Shown here: positions 5,782 through 6,101 of the stretch, piece by piece
How the letters are laid out: each line of letters begins with the position of its first letter
Position numbering within the stretch: position 1 is the first letter of the stretch
Assembly: GCA_903841915.1 (NCBI GenBank)
Contig: CAIMKO010000370.1
Coordinates: forward strand, 1 to 6,101
DNA length: 6,101 nucleotides
Direction: 5' to 3'
DNA from: an uncultured Chitinophagaceae bacterium
GTDB taxonomy: Bacteria; Bacteroidota; Bacteroidia; Chitinophagales; Chitinophagaceae
Notes under the pieces: generated by a model
What the model saw: only the letters and a program-made list of their open reading frames with translations
Databases searched by the model: none
Told to the model about the DNA's origin: nothing
Made by a program: the position numbers and the translations under genes

Positions 5782-6101
5782 ATGAAAATCATCACATCCA
5801 TTGTAGCTGCTTCCATTTTGTTAGCGAGCTGTAGCCAGTACGAGAAAACCAAGTCAGGACTTACTTATAAGATCACCAGCGGTGGCAGTAAGGAAAAACT
5901 GAAACAAGGTCAGTTTGTAAAAATGAATATCAGGTTTTCAATCGGAACGAAAGATTCAGTTTTAAATTCTACCTATGAACATATCCCTGCTTATCTGATG
6001 GTAGATACATCCAGATCGGCTAAATACAGTTTTACCGAATTACTTCCGCTTTGTGCAAAAGGCGATAAGATCGAATTTGTATTGAGTATCGATACATTGA
6101 A
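5782..6101 (+). CDS. Lipoprotein with FKBP-type peptidyl-prolyl isomerase-like sequence (3' end outside window)
   Basis: The visible 106 codons start MKIITSIVAASILLASCSQYEK, a lipoprotein signal peptide with lipobox LASC and acylation site C17; the mature protein should be anchored in the periplasm-facing or outer membrane. Downstream, KSGLTYKITSGGSKEKLKQGQFVKMNIRFSIG (roughly 25-56) resembles the entry of FKBP isomerase domains, where a gluing strand is followed by 'KxGxxVxxxYxxxx'. ELLPLCAKGDKIEFVLSIDTL (about 86-106) resembles the 'GxxxGxkxxxxIP' segment. The domain is not complete in the window, so active-site residues cannot be judged. The residues after the cysteine (SQYEK) are not strongly acidic, so a surface-export signal is not evident. 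The start lies seven bases after the phosphoesterase stop with an A-rich gap, implying co-transcription. The gliding-related GldI proteins of Flavobacteria are FKBP-like lipoproteins of the same general kind, but equivalence is not shown. Confidence 0.8.
   Translation, partial: MKIITSIVAASILLASCSQYEKTKSGLTYKITSGGSKEKLKQGQFVKMNIRFSIGTKDSVLNSTYEHIPAYLMVDTSRSAKYSFTELLPLCAKGDKIEFVLSIDTL

Overview
This window looks like chromosomal DNA of a Bacteroidota bacterium, most likely of the Chitinophagaceae or a close group. The evidence is the low GC content, gene starts without Shine-Dalgarno sequences but with A/T-rich upstream stretches, -7 boxes close to the Bacteroidota consensus TAnnTTTG, a DUF6089 outer-membrane protein (a family I know only from this phylum), and a PdxJ of the Bacteroidota sequence type. 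The lineage is inferred from these features and not from a database match.

Layout: positions 1-485 (minus) hold the first two thirds of pdxJ (vitamin B6 synthesis), cut by the window edge. A hairpin terminator at 598-636 separates it from a small four-helix DUF1761 membrane protein (656-1078, minus). Divergent from that gene is a large UbiD-family decarboxylase (1207-3072, plus). A DUF6089 outer-membrane beta-barrel protein follows (3231-4127, plus). It converges on ndk (4203-4619, minus) across a perfect 36-bp palindrome that should terminate both genes. ndk is divergent from a DHH/DHHA1 phosphoesterase of the NrnA type (4767-5774, plus). Seven bases after that gene begins a lipoprotein with an FKBP-like sequence (5782 to the window end, plus).

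Most genes are core housekeeping functions: B6 synthesis, NTP balance, and turnover of very short RNA or pAp. No phage, defence or CRISPR locus is visible, and no intergenic stretch exceeds about 170 bases. The genes do not form one pathway; the only clear operon is the phosphoesterase plus the FKBP-like lipoprotein.

The most unusual feature is a small GC-rich palindromic repeat (about 2746-2792) lying in frame inside the UbiD-family gene. It carries 7-bp inverted arms and is flanked by direct repeats of CTCCCGAC. It appears to add about 14 residues (Pro/Thr/Gly/Gln-rich) to a surface region of the enzyme without breaking the frame, so it resembles a REP/MITE-like element tolerated, or fixed, as protein sequence. 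I found no convincing wholly new multi-gene system here.
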